Shown: piece after piece, positions 29,438 through 38,133 of the stretch | How the letters are laid out: each line of letters starts with the position of its first letter | Position numbering within the stretch: position 1 is the stretch's first letter | Assembly: GCF_003290025.1 (NCBI RefSeq) | Contig: NZ_QNHG01000001.1 | Location: 1,252,656 to 1,316,655 of the forward strand | Length of the DNA: 64,000 bases | Direction: 5' to 3' | Origin: Pseudogemmobacter bohemicus | Lineage (GTDB): Bacteria; Pseudomonadota; Alphaproteobacteria; Rhodobacterales; Rhodobacteraceae | The notes under the pieces: generated by a model | What the model was told of the DNA's origin: nothing | The model's database searches: none | The model's input: only the letters and a program-made list of their open reading frames with translations | Translations under genes and position numbers: made by a program

Positions 29438-30669
29438 TCCTGCGCCTGCCTTTCATTCCACTCCACCCGGATCTGCCAGCCCTCATCATTCTGGCTCTCG
29501 GCGGTGACCACGCCGCTCTGATGCAGCCAGGCGCGCTTGCGCCCCTCGCTGAAGGAGAGCACCAGGTCTTCCTCGCGCCGCTCGGCCTCGAAACTGGCGG
29601 AGATGGCGCTGAGGAGATCGGGCACCCCTTCGCCGGTCAGGGCAGAGATCACGAAAGTGCCGGGACGCGCGGCCGCCTGGGCCTCCAGCGCCTCGCGGGC
29701 AGAGGGCTCGACGAGGTCTAGCTTGTTCCAGATCTCGAATTTCGGGGTCTCGGGCGGCACCCCCAGCGAGGTCAGGATCTCTTCGACATCGGCCGCCTGT
29801 TCGGCGGTTTCCGGATGCGAGATATCGCGGACATGCAGGATCAGATTGGCCGAGAGCACCTCTTCCAGCGTGGCGCGGAAGGCCGCGACCAGCTGCGTCG
29901 GCAGGTCCGAGATGAAGCCCACCGTATCGGAAAGGATCACCCGCCGGCTGCCGCCATGGGTGCCGGGGATTTCCAGCGCCCGCATCGTCGGGTCAAGCGT
30001 GGCGAAAAGCATGTCTTTAGCCAGCACTTCCGCCCCGGTCACCCGGTTGAACAACGTCGATTTTCCGGCATTGGTATAGCCGACCAGCGCCACGATCGGG
30101 AACGGAACCTTGGCCCGCGCCGCCCGGTGCAAATGCCGTGTCCTGACCACCTTTTCCAGCTGGCGCCGCAGCCGGATCGCATGATCGTCGATCGCGCGGC
30201 GGTCGTTTTCCTTTTGCGTCTCGCCGGGGCCGCCGACGAAACCAAAGCCGCCGCGCTGGCGTTCCAGGTGGGTCCAGGCCCGGACCAGCCGCGCGCGCTG
30301 ATAGGTCAGCGCCGCCAGCTCCACCTGCAACACACCCTCGCGGGTACGGGCGCGGTCGGCGAAGATCTCAAGGATCAGCGAGGTCCGGTCAAGCAGCTTG
30401 ACCTTCCATTCGCGCTCCAGATTGCGTTGCTGGATCGGCGTCACCGGCCCGTCGATGAAGACGAGGCCGATTTTGTCCGCCTTAAGCTGTGCGCCGATCC
30501 CGGCCAGTTTTCCGGTGCCGAACAAGGTGCCCGGCAGCGTCTTTGCAACCCTGACCACCTGCGACCAGATCACCTCCATATTCGGAAGTGCCGCAGCGAG
30601 GCTCACCGCCTCGGCCAGCCCGTGTTCGGGCAGGCGGCGGGTCTGGCGGCTCTTGATATCGGGATGCAA
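29422..30669 (-). CDS. hflX: GTPase HflX (start uncertain)
   Basis: Ribosome-associated GTPase that splits stalled or heat-damaged ribosomes. The N-terminal ND1 domain includes GTGKLAGI and LDRTSLILEIFADRARTREG (read as two blocks); the linker has the family signature GGPGETQKENDRR; the G domain has GYTNAGKSTLFNR, DTVGFISDLP and NKLD. The coordinates use TTG 30669, the first canonical start. However, the frame is open and protein-like for another 46 codons up to hfq (encoding TRAVVLHPDIK at its end) without any ATG, GTG or TTG. A CTG overlapping the hfq stop (30807-30805), with GAAGG just upstream, may be the true start. Confidence 0.9.
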   Translation of the reverse strand: MHPDIKSRQTRRLPEHGLAEAVSLAAALPNMEVIWSQVVRVAKTLPGTLFGTGKLAGIGAQLKADKIGLVFIDGPVTPIQQRNLEREWKVKLLDRTSLILEIFADRARTREGVLQVELAALTYQRARLVRAWTHLERQRGGFGFVGGPGETQKENDRRAIDDHAIRLRRQLEKVVRTRHLHRAARAKVPFPIVALVGYTNAGKSTLFNRVTGAEVLAKDMLFATLDPTMRALEIPGTHGGSRRVILSDTVGFISDLPTQLVAAFRATLEEVLSANLILHVRDISHPETAEQAADVEEILTSLGVPPETPKFEIWNKLDLVEPSAREALEAQAAARPGTFVISALTGEGVPDLLSAISASFEAERREEDLVLSFSEGRKRAWLHQSGVVTAESQNDEGWQIRVEWNERQAQEWARL

Positions 30670-30803
30670 AACGACGGCCCGCGTCTTTTCGGTCGCGGTC
30701 AGCTGCCATTTGCTCCGCTCTGCCCTGAGAGCGGACAGATCGGAGAACAGGTCGTCGTCAGGGTCCCCATCAGGAAATCCGGGGAGATCGGAGGGCGTAT
30801 TTA

Positions 30804-31037
30804 TCAGTCTTCGCCTTCATAAAGATTGATCGGCGCGCCGGGCATGATCGTCGAAATCGCGTGTTTATACACGAGTTGCGACTGGCCATCACGGCGCAGC
30901 AGCACGCAGAAATTGTCGAACCAGGTGATCACACCCTGCAGTTTGACCCCGTTGATCAGGAAGATCGTCACCGGAACCTTGGCCTTGCGGACATGGTTCA
31001 GGAAGGCGTCCTGGAGGTTCTGTTTATCGCCAGCCAT
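30804..31037 (-). CDS. hfq: RNA chaperone Hfq
   Basis: Sm-like protein of 77 residues that forms hexamers and pairs small RNAs with mRNAs. It has the N-terminal [12 protein letters not shown] helix, the Sm1 strand [18 protein letters not shown], the distal-face region ([15 protein letters not shown]) and the Sm2 signature [11 protein letters not shown]. The C-terminal tail is very short ([11 protein letters not shown]), as usual in alphaproteobacteria. It probably shares a transcript with hflX, which begins at or just after its stop codon. The candidate sRNA at 13.1 kb is a possible partner. Confidence 0.97.
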   Translation of the reverse strand: MAGDKQNLQDAFLNHVRKAKVPVTIFLINGVKLQGVITWFDNFCVLLRRDGQSQLVYKHAISTIMPGAPINLYEGED

Positions 31038-31067
31038 TGTTTGTTTTGCCTTGCGCCTGGGCCCGCT

Positions 31068-31181
31068 TCACTTGCGGGTTTGAGAGATGCGGTGGCGCCA
31101 GCGGAACACCCGCATCAAGCCCACCTGGCCCGGATGCGGAATTTCCGACCGGGTTGCCGGGATAATAGGAATGTTGCGCAT
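31068..31181 (-). CDS. Possible 37-residue peptide between trkH and hfq
   Basis: An ATG at 31181 with GGA 5-6 nt upstream opens a frame encoding a very basic peptide (MRNIPIIPATRSEIPHPGQ then VGLMRVFRWRHRISQTRK), ending 30 nt before hfq. I recognise no family. The gap between trkH and hfq is 218 nt, so this could equally be untranslated hfq leader containing its promoter. Low confidence. Confidence 0.25.
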   Translation of the reverse strand: MRNIPIIPATRSEIPHPGQVGLMRVFRWRHRISQTRK

Positions 31182-31255
31182 GGTTTCCAGAGAGGAAATG
31201 ATGTTTTCAACACTCGCTGTGACCTGATGGCCCTTTACTGTTGCGAAAAAGCCCG

Positions 31256-32839
31256 TCAGCGCCCTTTCCCCTGCCGCCAGGGCGCGGTGAGGCTGACCGA
31301 CCAGTTGCCCGGTGCGATCAGCGCGATCAGCGCCAGCGTCTCCAGCCGTCCAAGCACCATGGCAAGGCCCAGAATCACTTTGACCGGTGCAGTCAGCGCC
31401 GACCATGACAGGGGCGCATCGCCCGCAAGCCAGGCCAGCTGGCCGGTGGTGGTCAGCGCCGACAGGCAGAAAATCAGCGCCTCGGTAAAGCGCAGGCCGA
31501 ACAGGGTCAGCGCAGCCGTCACCACCGCGACCGAGATGGCGAAAAGCATGAAGAAGATCCAGGCGAACCAGGCCCCCCGCCCCGCCAGACGCCGCGCCTC
31601 GGCGCCGCTGCCGATGGAATGGGGATGGATGATGCGATCAAGTTCGCGCTTGCCCTGCAACCCAAGCGCCCAGACCCTGAGCAGCGTGACGCCTCCGGCC
31701 GTGGTCGCAACGCCCCCGCCGATGATCGCAAGCCCCATCAGCATAAGACCCGGCGAGCCCATCCCCGCCCAGTTCCGCGCAGATCCCCACCAGACGCTTT
31801 CATAGCCGGTGGTGGTCAGGAATGAGGCCGCCGTGAACAGCGCGCCCCAGAAGGCACGGATCACCGCCGCGACACTCGCTTCGCCGCCGGTGCCGGCATC
31901 GGCGACCAGATGGCGCAGCAAAAGGACGGTGACGACCAGCGCAATCAGGCTCAGGCCCAGCCGTATTTCGGGATCGCGGCGCAGGCTGCCGCGCACCTGG
32001 CCCGGCAGGTCGAAAGGCATCAGATGACGGCTGAGCGCCAGCAACAGGAAAAAGAAGATCAGCACCTCGCCCGCCAGCCCCGACTGCGCCACCGCCCGCC
32101 CGTTCCCCGCCGAGATGCCGCTGGTCGACAGCGTTCCCATCGCGTGTGTCAGCGCGATCAGCCCATTCTCGCCGGCCACCAGAAGCATCAGCCAAAGCGC
32201 CAGCGTCAGCCCGGCATAGACCGGCAGGATCGCCATTGACGCCCGGGTCAGCCGCTCTCGCGGGTCGGTCATGGCGCCGGCGCGGCCGATCAGCTGGCTC
32301 TTTTGCCCCGGAAGCTGCCCCGAAATCACCTCGGCCCCGCCAAGGTTCAGCGGCGCCAGCACCGCCCAGGCCGCCAGCAGCACGAAGTATCCCCCCAGCC
32401 AGCCCGCCATCGCCCGCCAAAGATGCACCGAAGGCGGCAGCCGGTCGGGCGCGTAGCCGGTGGCGCCGGTGGTGGTGAAGGACGAGATCATCTCGAACCA
32501 CAGATTGAGCATCGTGGTATCGCGCAGAAGCGGAGCCAAAGGCAGCGCGAACGCAAAGGGCAGCACCGCATAGGTGCCGGCCAAAGCCGCCAGCTGGCTG
32601 TGGGCGGAATGGCGGCGGGCGGGATCGCGGGTCACGATGCCCAGCATCACCGTCAGCACCACAAGGATCAGCCCGGAATAGAAAAAGCTCTGTGCGGTGC
32701 GGAAATCCCGCAGGCTGGCGGCATGGACGGCCGGGATCCAGCACATCACCCCCACCACGCCCAGCGACAGCACCAGCAGCGGCACATCCCATAAAAGCGG
32801 GCGCCTGCCATGTCGAGGAAGCCCCGCCAGCGGCCGCAT
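31256..32839 (-). CDS. trkH: Potassium uptake protein TrkH family
   Basis: Ion-conducting subunit of the Trk potassium system, 527 residues, inner membrane. Four pore-loop repeats can be seen: FTTTGATGYAP, GTLSTSGISAGNG, LTTTGYESVW and LTTTGQLAWLAG, each with the filter glycine. It is somewhat longer than typical TrkH, with an extra basic N-terminus before helix 1. Its ATG overlaps the trkA stop by one base (32839), so the NAD-binding gate TrkA and this channel are coupled. Confidence 0.92.
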   Translation of the reverse strand: MRPLAGLPRHGRRPLLWDVPLLVLSLGVVGVMCWIPAVHAASLRDFRTAQSFFYSGLILVVLTVMLGIVTRDPARRHSAHSQLAALAGTYAVLPFAFALPLAPLLRDTTMLNLWFEMISSFTTTGATGYAPDRLPPSVHLWRAMAGWLGGYFVLLAAWAVLAPLNLGGAEVISGQLPGQKSQLIGRAGAMTDPRERLTRASMAILPVYAGLTLALWLMLLVAGENGLIALTHAMGTLSTSGISAGNGRAVAQSGLAGEVLIFFFLLLALSRHLMPFDLPGQVRGSLRRDPEIRLGLSLIALVVTVLLLRHLVADAGTGGEASVAAVIRAFWGALFTAASFLTTTGYESVWWGSARNWAGMGSPGLMLMGLAIIGGGVATTAGGVTLLRVWALGLQGKRELDRIIHPHSIGSGAEARRLAGRGAWFAWIFFMLFAISVAVVTAALTLFGLRFTEALIFCLSALTTTGQLAWLAGDAPLSWSALTAPVKVILGLAMVLGRLETLALIALIAPGNWSVSLTAPWRQGKGR

Positions 32840-34215
32840 CAGAAGAAATCAATCGAGACCTGGAACAGGCGCTCGACCTCGGGCACATCTTTCACCAGCG
32901 CGAAAACCGCCACCACGTCATTGGGCTCGATCCGCATATCGGGCTCGGGTTTCAGCATCCGCTCGCCCTTCAGCACGCCGCCGACCAGCACGCCTTCGGG
33001 GAAGGAGATATCGCGGATCATCTTGCCCGAGATCGGCGAGGTCGACATGACCTGGGCTTCGATCATCTCGGCCTCGCCATCGCCCAGCGAATAGACAGCG
33101 CGCACGCGGCCATGGCGGATATGGCGCAGGATCGACGACACCGTGGTTGCGCGCGGGTTGATCCAGGCGTCAAGGTCCAGCGCCGCCATCAAAGGCGCCA
33201 TGGTCGGGTCATTGACCAGCGCAATGGTCAGCGGGCAGCCCGCCTGTTTGGCGCGCACCGAGACCAGCAGATTGGTCTTGTCATCATCGGTGACCACCAG
33301 CACCGCATCGGCGCGGTCGACCCCGGCCTCGGCCAGGAGGTCCATATCCATACCGTCGCCATTCAGCACGATGGTGCGGGACAGTTGATCGGCCGCCGCC
33401 TCGGCGATCTGGCGGTTCTTTTCGATCATCCGGACGCGGACGCGGTCCGAGCGCGCCTCCAGCGCCCGCGCCACTGTCAGCCCGACATTGCCGCCGCCGA
33501 CAATGACGATGCGGTCCTGCTTATGCTCGCGCTTGCCGAAGATGGCGAGGCTGCGCTGCACATCCTCGGTATGGACGAAGAGATAGATCTGATCCTCTTC
33601 CAGCAGCTGATCATCGGGATGCGGCGCGAACAGCCGTTCATTGCGGTGCACGCCGACCACAATCGCGCGCAGCGACGGAAAGAGGTCGTTCAGCTGCCTC
33701 AGCGGCGTGTTCAGCACCGGGCATTCCGGCCCGAGCCGGATCCCCAGCAGATGCGCGCGGCCCGACATGAAGACCTCGGTGTCAAAGGTCTCGGGCGCGG
33801 CAAGGCGTTGCAGCGCGGCCTCGGCCACCTCGAGTTCGGGGCTGATGATCACGTCGATCGCAAGCCGGTCGGTGTTGTAAAGATCGGAATACCCGGTCTC
33901 CAGGTAATTCTGCGCCCGGATCCGCGCGATGCGGCGGGTGACGTTGAAAGCCGCCGCCGCGATCTGACAGGTGACCATATTCACCTCGTCGGAATAGGTG
34001 GCCGCGATCACCATATCGGCGTCGCGGGCACCGGCTTTCGCCAGCACATCCGGGTGGCTCGCAAAGCCCACCACGCCCTGGACATCCAGAACCTCGGTCG
34101 CGCGGCGGATCAGATCGGCATTGGTATCGACGATGGTGACGTCGTTCTTCTCACCGGCCAGCTGGCGCGCAATCTGCCAGCCGACCTGGCCGGCGCCGCA
34201 GATGATGACCTTCAT
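32839..34215 (-). CDS. trkA: Trk system potassium transporter TrkA
   Basis: Cytoplasmic gating subunit of 458 residues with two tandem RCK units. The first Rossmann motif is IICGAGQVGWQIARQL with acidic strand end IVDTN; the second is IVIVGGGNVGLTVARAL near residue 230. Each is followed by a TrkA_C domain (MSGRAHLLGIRLG and VLVGGVLKGERML). In many Rhodobacteraceae trkA follows ntrX as here. The 83-nt gap to ntrX may hold a promoter; I see no clear hexamers. Confidence 0.95.
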   Translation of the reverse strand: MKVIICGAGQVGWQIARQLAGEKNDVTIVDTNADLIRRATEVLDVQGVVGFASHPDVLAKAGARDADMVIAATYSDEVNMVTCQIAAAAFNVTRRIARIRAQNYLETGYSDLYNTDRLAIDVIISPELEVAEAALQRLAAPETFDTEVFMSGRAHLLGIRLGPECPVLNTPLRQLNDLFPSLRAIVVGVHRNERLFAPHPDDQLLEEDQIYLFVHTEDVQRSLAIFGKREHKQDRIVIVGGGNVGLTVARALEARSDRVRVRMIEKNRQIAEAAADQLSRTIVLNGDGMDMDLLAEAGVDRADAVLVVTDDDKTNLLVSVRAKQAGCPLTIALVNDPTMAPLMAALDLDAWINPRATTVSSILRHIRHGRVRAVYSLGDGEAEMIEAQVMSTSPISGKMIRDISFPEGVLVGGVLKGERMLKPEPDMRIEPNDVVAVFALVKDVPEVERLFQVSIDFF

Positions 34216-34298
34216 AGGCTTCTCCCGTGGTCGCGCCTGCCTTCAGGGACCTGTTTCGCAAAGCCCCGCTGAAAGGTCAATTCCTACGCCCCGGCGGC

Positions 34299-35714
34299 TC
34301 AGGGCACATCGCCCTCCTGATATTCCTCATCGAAATAGGCGCTGCGGGTGCCGGATTTCGACGAGGTCACCACGCCGAGGCTTTTGAGCTTGCGATGCAG
34401 CGCCGAGCGCTCCATGCCGACGAAATTCGCGGTGCGGCTGATATTGCCGCCGAAACGGTTGATCTGGGTCAGCAGGTATTCGCGTTCAAACAGCTCGCGC
34501 GCCTCACGCAGAGGCAGCGTCGCCACCGCGCCGCCCAGCACCATCGCCTCGCCGGCGCTGCTGGAGCCTTCGGCGCCGGGCAGCTCGCGCGCCTCGATCT
34601 CGCCGGTGCCCTCGCCAAGGATCAGCACGCGCTCGATCATATTGCGCAGCTGCCGGATATTCCCGGGCCAGGACATGGTCTGCAGCATCGCCTCGGCATC
34701 GGGGCTGATCACCCGCAGCGGGAGGCCCTGGCTGCGATGGAACCAGGTGACGAAATGGCGCGCGAGTTCCGGGATGTCGTCGCGGCGATCCGCCAGCGAG
34801 GGCACCGGGATCGGCACCACATTCAGCCGGTCGAACAGCTCCTGGCGGAAGCGGCCTGCGCGGATCTCTCCCGGCAGATCGCGCGAGGTCGAAGAGACCA
34901 CCCGCAGATCGACCCGCACCTTGTCGGTGCCGCCGGCGCGGGTGAATTGCTGCTCGGTCAGCACGCGGAGGATCTTGGACTGGGTGCCGGTCGGCATATC
35001 GCCGACCTCGTCGAAATAGACCACACCGCCATGCGCCTGTTCCAGCAGGCCCGGCTCGATGCCGCGTTCGGGCGTTTCGCGGCCGAACAGCACCTCTTCC
35101 ATCCGCTCGGGTTCGATGGTCGCGGAAGACACGGTGATAAAAGGCGCCGAGGCGCGGTTCGAGTTCAGATGGATATAGCGTGCCGCCAGTTCCTTGCCCG
35201 ATCCCGGCTGGCCGGTCAGCATCACGCGGCCATTCGACTTTGTCACCTTGTCGAGCTGCGATTTCAGCGCCTTGAAAGAGGGGCTGGACCCGATCATCTC
35301 GGTCGAGGTCACATCGCGGCGTTTCAGCTCGGTGTTTTCGCGTCTGAGCCGCGAGGTCTCCATCGCCCTCGCAACAACCAGCACCAACTGGTCGATATTG
35401 AAGGGTTTTTCGATAAAATCGTAAGCGCCCTGCTTGATCGCCGCCACTGCGATTTCGATATTGCCATGGCCCGAGATGATGATCACCGGCACGTCCGGAT
35501 TGTCGCGCTTGACGGTCTTCAGGATGTCGATCCCATCCATCCGGCTGTCTTTCAGCCAGATGTCCAGCACCATAAGATCGGGCGCCTCATTATTGATTTC
35601 GTTGATACAATCCTCGGAATTTCCGGCAAGGCGTATCGCGTATCCCTCATCCTTGAGGATATCGCCGATCAGTTCGCGAATGTCCTTTTCGTCATCGACG
35701 ATCAGAATGCTCAT
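34299..35714 (-). CDS. ntrX: Nitrogen regulation response regulator NtrX
   Basis: Partner of NtrY; 471 residues. The receiver domain (SILIVDDEKDIRELI) has its phosphoacceptor Asp in LMVLDIWLKDSRMDG. The AAA+ domain has Walker A TGQPGSGKELAARYIH and Walker B region VVYFDEVGDMP. A Fis-type helix-turn-helix (SRTANFVGMERSALHRKLK) closes the protein. The GAFTGA loop that contacts sigma-54 is missing: the matching segment reads LFGRETPERGIEPG. ATG 35714 is chosen because the receiver fold starts there. It begins 1 nt from the ntrY stop. Confidence 0.95.
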   Translation of the reverse strand: MSILIVDDEKDIRELIGDILKDEGYAIRLAGNSEDCINEINNEAPDLMVLDIWLKDSRMDGIDILKTVKRDNPDVPVIIISGHGNIEIAVAAIKQGAYDFIEKPFNIDQLVLVVARAMETSRLRRENTELKRRDVTSTEMIGSSPSFKALKSQLDKVTKSNGRVMLTGQPGSGKELAARYIHLNSNRASAPFITVSSATIEPERMEEVLFGRETPERGIEPGLLEQAHGGVVYFDEVGDMPTGTQSKILRVLTEQQFTRAGGTDKVRVDLRVVSSTSRDLPGEIRAGRFRQELFDRLNVVPIPVPSLADRRDDIPELARHFVTWFHRSQGLPLRVISPDAEAMLQTMSWPGNIRQLRNMIERVLILGEGTGEIEARELPGAEGSSSAGEAMVLGGAVATLPLREARELFEREYLLTQINRFGGNISRTANFVGMERSALHRKLKSLGVVTSSKSGTRSAYFDEEYQEGDVP

Positions 35715-35715
35715 C

Positions 35716-38082
35716 TCAGCCTCCATTCCCGTTATCGGGCCCGTTTGCAACGGCGGCCTCTGCCCCGTTCCGCAGGTTGTTTTCCATTTTCTCTGTCGCA
35801 ACAGCCCCTTGCGGCGCCATGTTGCGCCCCATGCGCCGACGGTTCAGCCGTGGCAATCTGATCTCGGCCATGGCGCCGGCATGGTCCTCGCCCGCGAAGA
35901 CAGGCGCGTCGGTCAGCGCCAGAGTGCCGCCATGCTCTTCGATGATCTTGCGGACGATCGGCAGGCCCAGCCCGGTGCCCTTGGCGCGGGTCGTGACATA
36001 GGGTTCAAAGAGCCGCGCGCGGTCTTCCGGCAAGCCGGTGCCATTATCCATGATGCGGATCACGCTTTCCGCCTCATCGCTGACCAGCGTGATACGGATC
36101 TGCGGATGGTATCCTTCCACTGCCCCATTTTCAATATGGGATTCAGTGGCTTCTCCGGCGTTCTTAATCAGGTTTGTCAACGCCTGGCTGATCATGGTCT
36201 GATCGAGATCCATCAGGAGCGGCCCGTCGGGAATTTCGGCCGTGAAGGCCACGCCGGGCTGGCCGGCGCGCTGCAAGGTCACCGCATCCTTCAGGATCGC
36301 CACCAGATCGGTCTCACGCCGGTCGGGTTCGGGCATACGGGCGAATTTGGAAAACTCGTCAACGATGCGGCGCAAGTCATTGGTTTGCCGCACGATCACA
36401 TCGGTGAGGGAGGTCAGTTCCTCGACATCCTGCACCTGTTTCGAGAATTTGCGTTTCACCCGCTCGGCCGAAAGCTGAATGGGCGTCAGCGGGTTCTTGA
36501 TCTCATGCGCGATGCGGCGCGCCACATCGCCCCAGGCCGCCATCCGCTGCGCCGAAACCAGGTCGGTCACATCGTCAAAGGCCACGACATAGCCCTCGGC
36601 CTCGCCGCTCTCGGAGCGCCGCTCGCCCATCCTGACCAGCAGGCTCTCGATCTGGCCGCGACGGGTGATGCGGATTTCTTCCTGCGCGACCTGGCCCGTG
36701 CTCGCCTGGAGGGTTTCAAACAGCCCGGCAAATTCCGGCACGATCTCGTTCAGCAGCCTGTCCTCGACCTCCTCGCCCAGATCCAGCACCCGCAGCGCCG
36801 CGCGGTTGATGAAATCAACCCGCCCGTCCCCCCCGAGCCCGATCACCCCGGCGGTGACGTTCGAGAGCACGGAATCAAACATCCGCCGGCGTTCCTCGGT
36901 CTCGGCATGGCTGGCCTCCAGCGCAAGGCGCTGGCCTTTCAGCTGCCGCGTCATCCGGTTGAAGATGCGGCCCAGCATGGCGATCTCGTCATCGCCCTGT
37001 TCCTCGGCCACCTGCACATCCAAATCGCCGTCGCCAACCCGTTGCGCCGCCCCGGTCAGCCGCCCCACCGGGCGCGACAGCCGCTCGGCAAACCACAGGC
37101 CCAGCCAGATTGCAGCAAGGATCAGGATCAGCGCAAACCCCAGATAGATGAAGCCGAAATTCAGCAAGAGCTTGCCGCGATCCGATTCCAGCTGGTTGTA
37201 GAGTTTCACCGTCTCGGTGGTTTCATCCAGCAGCGACAAAAGCCGCCCATCCACCTCGCGCGCGACATAGAGATAGCGGTCGGCATAGGCCGGCAGCCGC
37301 ACGAGCGCGCGGAATTCATTATTCCGCCAGTCGGGGATCAGCACGACGCCACCCGCCTGGCTTTGCTGCAAATGCTCGGCGCTGATGGTTTCGAAATCAA
37401 AGAGATAGGAGCTCTCTCCCCGCGTCCTCAACTGGCCGGTGCCATCGACCAGAAAGGCCTCTTTCAGCCCGCGCTGGATCTGCTCCTGCCCCTTGGCCAG
37501 CAGCGGGCGCAGCTGATCGTCGCGCAGCATGACGCTTTGTTCGCGCGCCGTGTTCAGATAGACCGCCAGCGCCAGAGCGTCCTGGGCGAGGGAGGCGCTT
37601 TGCTCGCCCTCATAGGCCTGGGCAGCAGCCAGCGACGAGCCCACCACCGAGCGCACCCGTTCGGAAAACCAGCCCTCAAGCCCCAGATTGACCGAAAGCA
37701 CCGCAAAGACCGCGACCAGAATCGTCGGCACCAGCGCCATACCGGCGAAAACCCCGGTCAGCCGCATATGCAGGTTCGACCCGGCCGAGCGACGGCGGCG
37801 GTCGGCCACCATCCGCATCACCCGCCCCAGCACCAGCGCCGCGATCAGCAGCACATAAACCAGATCCGCCAGCAGGATCAGCCGCAGTGCCGGCGAATTG
37901 CCGGAATGGTTCATCGGCCCCAGCAGCAGGAAGGTCGCCACCACCAGCACAGGGCCCAGAAAAACCAGCCCCAGCGTGAAGGCGGTCTGAAGCCGGCGCT
38001 GCCGGCGCAGGCGGGACACCCTTTGCCAGACATCACGTTTCACTACCCGACCGGACTCAGTCGTCGCCATAACCTTCAACAT
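35716..38082 (-). CDS. ntrY: Nitrogen regulation sensor histidine kinase NtrY
   Basis: Membrane kinase of 788 residues. Membrane helices near 35-60, 65-90 and 105-130 and a further one near 310 enclose a large periplasmic domain. A HAMP domain (LSRPVGRLTGAAQRVGDGD) and a PAS domain (SVLSNVTAGVIGLGGDGRV) follow. The phosphoacceptor box is [15 protein letters not shown], and the ATPase boxes are NLIKNAGEA, DNGTGLP and GTGLGLPIV. NtrYX respond to nitrogen and, in some relatives, redox or envelope state. The gap to ntrC upstream is 51 nt. Confidence 0.95.
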   Translation of the reverse strand: MLKVMATTESGRVVKRDVWQRVSRLRRQRRLQTAFTLGLVFLGPVLVVATFLLLGPMNHSGNSPALRLILLADLVYVLLIAALVLGRVMRMVADRRRRSAGSNLHMRLTGVFAGMALVPTILVAVFAVLSVNLGLEGWFSERVRSVVGSSLAAAQAYEGEQSASLAQDALALAVYLNTAREQSVMLRDDQLRPLLAKGQEQIQRGLKEAFLVDGTGQLRTRGESSYLFDFETISAEHLQQSQAGGVVLIPDWRNNEFRALVRLPAYADRYLYVAREVDGRLLSLLDETTETVKLYNQLESDRGKLLLNFGFIYLGFALILILAAIWLGLWFAERLSRPVGRLTGAAQRVGDGDLDVQVAEEQGDDEIAMLGRIFNRMTRQLKGQRLALEASHAETEERRRMFDSVLSNVTAGVIGLGGDGRVDFINRAALRVLDLGEEVEDRLLNEIVPEFAGLFETLQASTGQVAQEEIRITRRGQIESLLVRMGERRSESGEAEGYVVAFDDVTDLVSAQRMAAWGDVARRIAHEIKNPLTPIQLSAERVKRKFSKQVQDVEELTSLTDVIVRQTNDLRRIVDEFSKFARMPEPDRRETDLVAILKDAVTLQRAGQPGVAFTAEIPDGPLLMDLDQTMISQALTNLIKNAGEATESHIENGAVEGYHPQIRITLVSDEAESVIRIMDNGTGLPEDRARLFEPYVTTRAKGTGLGLPIVRKIIEEHGGTLALTDAPVFAGEDHAGAMAEIRLPRLNRRRMGRNMAPQGAVATEKMENNLRNGAEAAVANGPDNGNGG

Positions 38083-38133
38083 CTTGTGGACACGCCCGCC
38101 TGCGGCGCGTCTGCCACGCTTGATGTTGCGGTT

